Shown one piece after another: positions 14,746 through 19,424 of a stretch of 19,424 nt of DNA. A program made the translations under genes and the position numbers. The stretch is from an uncultured Clostridia bacterium (lineage in GTDB: Bacteria > Bacillota > Clostridia > UBA1381): contig CAKSNH010000029.1 of the NCBI GenBank assembly GCA_934476075.1, forward strand, positions 1 through 19,424, read 5' to 3'. Below the pieces are notes generated by a model. That model had not been told where the DNA came from. It saw nothing but the letters and a program-made list of their open reading frames with translations, and did no database searches. Each line of letters begins with the position of its first letter. Position 1 is the first letter of the stretch.

Positions 14746-17412
14746 ATGAAACTTCTTATTATCGACTCGAACAGTATTATAAACCGTGCGTTTTACGGCA
14801 TACGCAGCCTAAGCACAAAGACAGGTACTCCCACAAATGCGATATACGGATTTTTGAACATACTTATCAAACTGATACGTCAGGTTGAACCCGACTATAT
14901 ATGTGCCGCATTTGACGTGAAAGCACCTACTTTCCGTCACGAGCAATTTAAGGACTACAAGGCACAGCGTAAGCCGATGCCCGACGATTTGGCAAAACAA
15001 ATCCCGATTGCAAAAGAGATTTTATCGGCTATGAACATCACTGTTTTGGAAAAGGCGGGATACGAGGCGGACGATATTATCGGTACGGTGTCGAGAATTT
15101 GTTCCGAGAATGACGTGGAGTGCTTTATCGCAACGGGCGACAAGGACGATTTACAGCTTGTGGACGATAAGGTGCGTGTAATTCTGACGGTCACAAGAAG
15201 CGGTATGAACGAAACCGTTATCTATGACGAACAGGCGGTGTACGACAAGTACAGCGTCACCCCGACCGAGTTTATCGATGTAAAGGCACTTATGGGCGAC
15301 CCGTCGGACAATATCCCCGGTGTTGCCGGTGTGGGCGAGAAAACGGCGGTATCGCTTATCAGCAAGTACCACAGCATTGAATACATTTATGAAAATATCG
15401 ACAATGTAGGTCTGAAAGGTGCGATGTACAAAAAGATGGTTGATGGCAAGGATATGGCTTTTATGAGCAAACAGCTTGCCACAATCGACAAGAATGTGCC
15501 TATGGACATTAATATCGCCGATTACAAGGTGCAAAGTGCCGACAATGACACGCTTTATGAACTATTATCGGGTTTGGAACTTTTCAGCACGATTAAAAAA
15601 TTGGAGCTTAGCGAACCGCAGAACAAAACCGTCACTTCAAAGGACTTTTTCGAGGATACCGAGATTAATGCGGTTACGGACATTGACGGAGTGAAAAAAC
15701 TTGTGTCCGCTGTCGAGAAAAACCGTTCCTGTGCGATACTTTTTGAGTTGTCAAGCAAGAATTTTACCGCCGTAAACATTGCAGTCGGCAAAACGGCATA
15801 CTGCATAACAATCGGAAACGGATTGTCACAGCAGGCGGTATTTGACGAGTTAAGACCGATTTTGGAAAGCGAAAAAACAGAAAAATATATGTACGACGTA
15901 AAGGACGCACTTGTCAGCCTTCACGAGATGTACGGCGAAAATATCGTAAAGGGGATTGCGTTTGACGGTGCGATTGCGATATATCTGATTGACCCGTCAA
16001 GGACGAATTACGATATTATAAGCGTTGCGGGCGAGTATTTGGGCGTGGTTATCGAGGCGGAGAACGAGGGCGAACAGATGTCGCTTTTTGATGAACAGTC
16101 AAGCGAAAATACCGACTTTTCGGGCAAAAAAGTGCTATGTATAGAGCCGTTGATGGAAATTGCCAAAAAGAAGATGGACGAACTTGGACAAAACGAGCTA
16201 TACTACAATGTCGAACTTCCGCTTGTTGAGGTTTTGGCGGATATGCAGGTGTACGGATTTAAGATTGACCAAAATCAGCTGGACGAGTTCGGCGATATGC
16301 TCGGCGAGAGGATTGCGGTGCTGACAAAGGAAATCTACAACTATGCAAACGAGGAGTTTAACATAAATTCACCTAAACAGCTAGGTGTAATTCTGTTTGA
16401 GAAATTGGGGTTAAAGGTTATCAAAAAGACCAAAACCGGATATTCGACCAATGCGGAGGTTTTGGAAAAATTAAAGGGCGAGCACCCGATAATAGACCTT
16501 ATTATGGAGTATCGTCAGCTTGCAAAACTGAAAAGCACATACTGCGACGGCTTGAAAGCGGTTATAAACCCGAAAACAGGACGTATTCACTCGGTATTTA
16601 CACAGACAGTTACCGTTACGGGCAGAATAAGTTCGACAGAGCCGAATATGCAGAATATCCCGACAAGAACCGAGATAGGCAGAGAACTTAGAAAGATGTT
16701 TGTTGCCGAGGGCGAGGACTATATTCTGACCGATGCGGACTATTCACAGATTGAACTGCGTGTATTGGCACACATTGCCGATGACCAAACCATGATTGAC
16801 GCATTTTTATCGGGCGAGGATATTCACACCGTTACCGCAGCACAGGTGTTCGGCGTGCCGGCCTCCGAGGTGACGGGCGAACAGCGAAGAAGTGCAAAGG
16901 CGGTTAATTTCGGCATTGTGTACGGGATAGGCGAGTTTAGTCTGTCACAGGATTTGAAAATATCGGTCGGAGAGGCGAAAAGGTATATACAAAGCTATCT
17001 CGACAAATACAGCGGTGTGCACCACTATATGGAGCACATCAAGGAACAGGCTCACAAACAGGGGTACGTTAAAACACTTTTGAATCGTATACGCTACATT
17101 CCGGAACTTGCATCGTCAAACCACAATCTGAAAGCATTCGGTGAGCGTGTCGCACTTAATACTCCTATACAGGGTACGGCGGCGGATATTATAAAGCTTG
17201 CGATGGTGCGTGTGCACAAGCGGTTGAAGGACGAGGGATTGAAGTCACGATTGATTTTACAGGTGCACGATGAACTGATAGTCGAAACCTTGAAAAGCGA
17301 ACAGGACAAGGTTAAGGAAATATTGAAAACGGAAATGGAAAACGCAATGGATTTGAAAGTACCGCTGATTGCGGATATGGCTTGCGGAAAGAGTTGGTAT
17401 GACGCAAAATAA
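14746..17412 (+). CDS. polA: DNA polymerase I with a degenerate proofreading domain
   Basis: 888 residues, full length. Residues 1-290 are the 5'-3' exonuclease/flap nuclease (LLIIDSNSIINRAFYG; GYEADDIIGT; ATGDKDDLQLV; GDPSDNIPGVAGVGEKTA). Residues about 305-490 correspond to the 3'-5' exonuclease fold, but the first metal-binding motif D-x-E is replaced by FELS (Glu334, Ser336), so proofreading is probably lost, as in Taq and Bst polymerases. Residues about 490-888 are the family A polymerase with motif A DYSQIELR (Asp665), the O helix RRSAKAVNFGIVYG and motif C HDE (Asp842, Glu843). The Phe in the O helix is the residue linked to dideoxynucleotide discrimination. It fills gaps in excision repair and removes RNA primers. 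GAAAGGA lies just before the ATG. It probably shares a transcript with ung and rnhA. Confidence 0.98.
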   Translation: MKLLIIDSNSIINRAFYGIRSLSTKTGTPTNAIYGFLNILIKLIRQVEPDYICAAFDVKAPTFRHEQFKDYKAQRKPMPDDLAKQIPIAKEILSAMNITVLEKAGYEADDIIGTVSRICSENDVECFIATGDKDDLQLVDDKVRVILTVTRSGMNETVIYDEQAVYDKYSVTPTEFIDVKALMGDPSDNIPGVAGVGEKTAVSLISKYHSIEYIYENIDNVGLKGAMYKKMVDGKDMAFMSKQLATIDKNVPMDINIADYKVQSADNDTLYELLSGLELFSTIKKLELSEPQNKTVTSKDFFEDTEINAVTDIDGVKKLVSAVEKNRSCAILFELSSKNFTAVNIAVGKTAYCITIGNGLSQQAVFDELRPILESEKTEKYMYDVKDALVSLHEMYGENIVKGIAFDGAIAIYLIDPSRTNYDIISVAGEYLGVVIEAENEGEQMSLFDEQSSENTDFSGKKVLCIEPLMEIAKKKMDELGQNELYYNVELPLVEVLADMQVYGFKIDQNQLDEFGDMLGERIAVLTKEIYNYANEEFNINSPKQLGVILFEKLGLKVIKKTKTGYSTNAEVLEKLKGEHPIIDLIMEYRQLAKLKSTYCDGLKAVINPKTGRIHSVFTQTVTVTGRISSTEPNMQNIPTRTEIGRELRKMFVAEGEDYILTDADYSQIELRVLAHIADDQTMIDAFLSGEDIHTVTAAQVFGVPASEVTGEQRRSAKAVNFGIVYGIGEFSLSQDLKISVGEAKRYIQSYLDKYSGVHHYMEHIKEQAHKQGYVKTLLNRIRYIPELASSNHNLKAFGERVALNTPIQGTAADIIKLAMVRVHKRLKDEGLKSRLILQVHDELIVETLKSEQDKVKEILKTEMENAMDLKVPLIADMACGKSWYDAK

Positions 17413-17435
17413 CATAATCGGAAAGGATAAAAATT

Positions 17436-18047
17436 ATGCCGAAGAAATACTATGCTGTAAAGCGTGGACACAAGACAGGAATCTTTGAAACGTGGACGGA
17501 ATGTAAAAAACAGGTGGACGGCTTTTCGGGAGCGATATATAAAAGTTTTACCGCAAAAGCGGACGCACTTGCATTTTTGGGCGGTAATACGGAAAAGTCC
17601 GCACAGGGGGAAACCGAAACTATACCCGAAACGGAGGCAACCGCATATGTTGACGGAAGCTATAATATCCGTGACAAGCGTTTTTCGTACGGGGCGGTAA
17701 TTTTTCATGGGAACGAGGAATATACGCTGTCGGAGGCATTTTCGGACGCTGAGCTTGCAGCTATGCGAAATGTTGCCGGCGAGATTAAAGGTTCTGAGGC
17801 GGTAATGCGGTTCTGCGTGGAAAAGGGGATAAAAAGCGTGGCGATTTATCACGACTATGAGGGGATTGCAAGATGGTGTCTGGGCGACTGGAAAGCAAAC
17901 AAGGACGGCACTCGTGCATATGCCGATTATTACAACTCGATTAAAGATGTTTTGAAGGTGGTATTTGTCAAGGTTAAGGGACATTCGGGGGATAAGTACA
18001 ACGATATGGTTGACCGCTTGGCAAAAGACGCACTCGGAATAAAATGA
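17436..18047 (+). CDS. rnhA: Ribonuclease H1 with N-terminal hybrid-binding domain
   Basis: 203 residues. Residues 1-46 match the RNase H1 hybrid-binding (viroplasmin-like) domain: KKYYAVKRGHKTGIFETW and GAIYKSFTAKADALAFL. A linker of about 20 residues, rich in Glu and Thr, leads to an RNase HI catalytic domain (about 67-203). The DEDD residues read as Asp73 (YVDGSY), Glu116 (GEIKGSEAV), Asp140 (YHDYEG) and Asp193 (NDMVDRLAK), and GHSG is intact. The enzyme cuts RNA in RNA-DNA hybrids, such as primers and R-loops. GGAAAGGA lies ahead of the ATG, 23 bp after polA; primer removal is a job shared with DNA polymerase I, which fits the pairing. Confidence 0.95.
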   Translation: MPKKYYAVKRGHKTGIFETWTECKKQVDGFSGAIYKSFTAKADALAFLGGNTEKSAQGETETIPETEATAYVDGSYNIRDKRFSYGAVIFHGNEEYTLSEAFSDAELAAMRNVAGEIKGSEAVMRFCVEKGIKSVAIYHDYEGIARWCLGDWKANKDGTRAYADYYNSIKDVLKVVFVKVKGHSGDKYNDMVDRLAKDALGIK

Positions 18048-18062
18048 TTTGGGAGATAATTA

Positions 18063-19046
18063 ATGAAAATAGGTAATGTAGAATTAAAAAACAATATCTT
18101 TCTTGCACCTATGGCAGGAGTGACCGATTTGCCGTTCAGATGCCTTTGCAAGGAGTACGGAGCAGGGTTTGTGTATTCCGAAATGGTGAGCACGAAGGGA
18201 CTTTACTACAATGACCGCAAAACCGCAGACCTGTTAAAGCTTGACCCGTCGGAGCTGCCGGCAGCAGTGCAGATTTTCGGGTCTGACCCCGATATAATGG
18301 CGATGGCGGCGGAAAGACTGCAAAATTCGGGTGCGGCGGTGATTGACATTAATATGGGCTGTCCGACTCCGAAGATTACCAACAACGGTGACGGCAGTGC
18401 ATTAATGAAAAATCCAAAGCTTGCCGGAAAGATTGTAGATGCGGCGGTGAAAGCATCGGATTTGCCGATTACCGTTAAGATACGCAAAGGCTGGAATGAC
18501 GAAAATGTCAATGCGGTTGAGATGGCGAAAATACTTGAATTTAACGGAGCGGCGGCGATAACCGTGCACGGACGTACAAGGGAACAGTTTTATAGGGGTA
18601 CGGCGGATTGGGATATTATAAAAGCGGTTAAACAGGCGGTTAAGATACCTGTTATCGGCAACGGAGATATTTTTACCGCCGAGGACGCAGTGCGTATGTT
18701 TGAGTATACGGGCTGTGATGCGGTGATGATAGGCAGAGGTGCACAGGGGAATCCGTTTATATTCAGACAGATTAAGGAACGCATGGAAAACGGCAGTGTG
18801 ACATATTTCCCGACACCGGCGGAACGTATAGAAACGGCTCTCAGACACATTACAATGCTTGTTGAGGAAAAGGGCGAGAACCGTGGTATAAAAGAGGCAC
18901 GCAAGCATATTGCATGGTATATAAAGGGTCTTAGAGGAAATGCCGAATTTAAAAACGAGGTGTTTAAGATAGTCAATCTCAAAGATATGGAGGATTGTCT
19001 GAACAGATACCTTGAATTGATAAGAGAAAAAGAGAATGAAATATAA
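18063..19046 (+). CDS. dusB: tRNA-dihydrouridine synthase, DusB-like
   Basis: 327 residues, typical length. This FMN enzyme reduces uridine to dihydrouridine in tRNA using NADPH. The TIM-barrel motifs are in order: FLAPMAGVTDLPFR near the N-terminus, INMGCPTPKI with the catalytic Cys100, DGSALMKNP, LPITVKIRKGW, AITVHGRTREQFY, VIGNGDIF, and DAVMIGRGAQGNPF for phosphate binding. A helical RNA-binding domain follows (about 245-327, ARKHIAWYIKGLRG). The ATG has GGGAG at 18051-18055, 15 bp after the rnhA stop. The long form with this C-terminus fits the bacterial DusB group; the paralogue assignment is by resemblance only. It is the last gene before a terminator. Confidence 0.93.
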   Translation: MKIGNVELKNNIFLAPMAGVTDLPFRCLCKEYGAGFVYSEMVSTKGLYYNDRKTADLLKLDPSELPAAVQIFGSDPDIMAMAAERLQNSGAAVIDINMGCPTPKITNNGDGSALMKNPKLAGKIVDAAVKASDLPITVKIRKGWNDENVNAVEMAKILEFNGAAAITVHGRTREQFYRGTADWDIIKAVKQAVKIPVIGNGDIFTAEDAVRMFEYTGCDAVMIGRGAQGNPFIFRQIKERMENGSVTYFPTPAERIETALRHITMLVEEKGENRGIKEARKHIAWYIKGLRGNAEFKNEVFKIVNLKDMEDCLNRYLELIREKENEI

Positions 19047-19050
19047 TGAA

Positions 19051-19086
19051 AACACACCTTGCCGGTATTGTCAAGGTGTGTTTTTG
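19051..19086 (+). terminator. Intrinsic terminator of the ung-polA-rnhA-dusB run
   Basis: AACACACCTTG (19051-19061) pairs perfectly with CAAGGTGTGTT (19072-19082) around a 10-nt loop, followed by a T run. It sits 5 bp after the dusB stop codon. Confidence 0.9.
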
Positions 19087-19105
19087 TATGTTCATAAATT
19101 TTTGA

Positions 19106-19210
19106 GTTTTTAAACAGCCCCTTAGGGGGTAGGAAAAAAGCTCAGAACGGACAGACTGAACCCGAAGGCGTACAAAGGTACTCCGAGAGGTGAAGTATGT
19201 TCGTAGCAAA
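19106..19210. repeat. ~105-bp direct repeat, copy 1
   Basis: This segment is repeated at 19319-19424 with only one extra A in a homopolymer run (six versus seven). It contains a CCCC-TTA-GGGG hairpin (19118-19128) and a second stem GGCGTAC (19167-19173) with GTACTCC (19178-19184) around AAAG, with one mismatch. No open frame of useful size runs through it. It may be a small structured RNA, a miniature element or the edge of a larger repeat; I do not recognise it. Confidence 0.9.
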
Positions 19211-19318
19211 AGAGAAATAATAAAAGAAAAATCATGAAAGAAGATTTTTCAACCTATAAAATATTGTAATATTAAAACCTTTTAATATTTATATAAGTAT
19301 AGTCTTTTGCGGTCTGGG
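19211..19318. other. AT-rich spacer between the two direct repeats
   Basis: No gene is visible. It holds two AT-rich inverted repeats: GAAAAATC (19226-19233) with GATTTTTC (19243-19250), and AATATTAAAA (19268-19277) with TTTTAATATT (19280-19289) around only two bases. Read on the minus strand, the first is followed by a T-rich run and could be a weak terminator. Confidence 0.55.
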
Positions 19319-19424
19319 GTTTTTAAACAGCCCCTTAGGGGGTAGGAAAAAAAGCTCAGAACGGACAGACTGAACCCGAAGGCGTACAAAGGTACTCCGA
19401 GAGGTGAAGTATGTTCGTAGCAAA
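19319..19424. repeat. ~105-bp direct repeat, copy 2 (cut by window end)
   Basis: Matches 19106-19210 along its whole visible length apart from one added A. The window stops inside the match, so the true length of the repeat and any further copies cannot be seen. Confidence 0.9.

Noticed and set aside
17094..17984. Minus-strand open frame of 296 residues
   Set aside because: Antisense to the end of polA and to rnhA, both of which have intact catalytic motifs.
18979..19209. Minus-strand open frame of 76 residues through the repeat
   Set aside because: It crosses the dusB terminator and the end of dusB and has no domain or ribosome binding site; it reflects the repeat, not a gene.

Overview
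The window looks like a chromosomal segment of an anaerobic, Gram-positive Clostridia-type bacterium (Oscillospirales/Lachnospirales-like; genus not determinable here). The basis is moderate GC, sigma-A type promoters, strong AGGAGG-like ribosome binding sites, S-layer homology (SLH) domains, a dockerin, and a Cthe_2159-type pectin-binding beta-helix protein next to a GH27 glycosidase. Assignments come from reading the translated sequence; no database search was run.

Layout. 1-640 has no convincing gene but many short repeats and hairpins. 643-676 is the terminator of the minus-strand gene 694-3225, a secreted beta-helix carbohydrate-binding protein. A divergent AT-rich intergenic region (3226-3452) separates it from a plus-strand run: a cytoplasmic GH27 alpha-galactosidase-like enzyme (3453-4715), an unrecognised protein with a duplicated 122-residue unit (4719-5642), a membrane-anchored multidomain protein ending in an M15 peptidase (5729-8224), and a small two-helix membrane protein (8430-9101).

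9136-13403 is the most distinctive part. Three stacked promoter-like sites precede three genes for secreted proteins: a 202-residue protein ending in a dockerin, a 591-residue protein with two cohesin-like domains, and a 438-residue protein with three SLH repeats. A hairpin without a T tract lies between genes two and three, and a clear terminator closes the unit. Codon choice differs visibly from the flanking genes (ACA, GCA/GCT and GTA/GTT preferred), which suggests very strong expression. I read this as a candidate miniature cellulosome-like surface system: the dockerin could bind the cohesins, while the SLH protein sits in the wall.

13437-13793 is a 39-bp minisatellite in a gene-free stretch. 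14053-19046 is a compact nucleic-acid maintenance cluster: ung, polA (proofreading site degenerate), rnhA with a hybrid-binding domain, and a dusB-like tRNA-dihydrouridine synthase, ending in a terminator. The end of the window holds two near-identical ~105-bp direct repeats of unknown nature, the second cut by the window edge.
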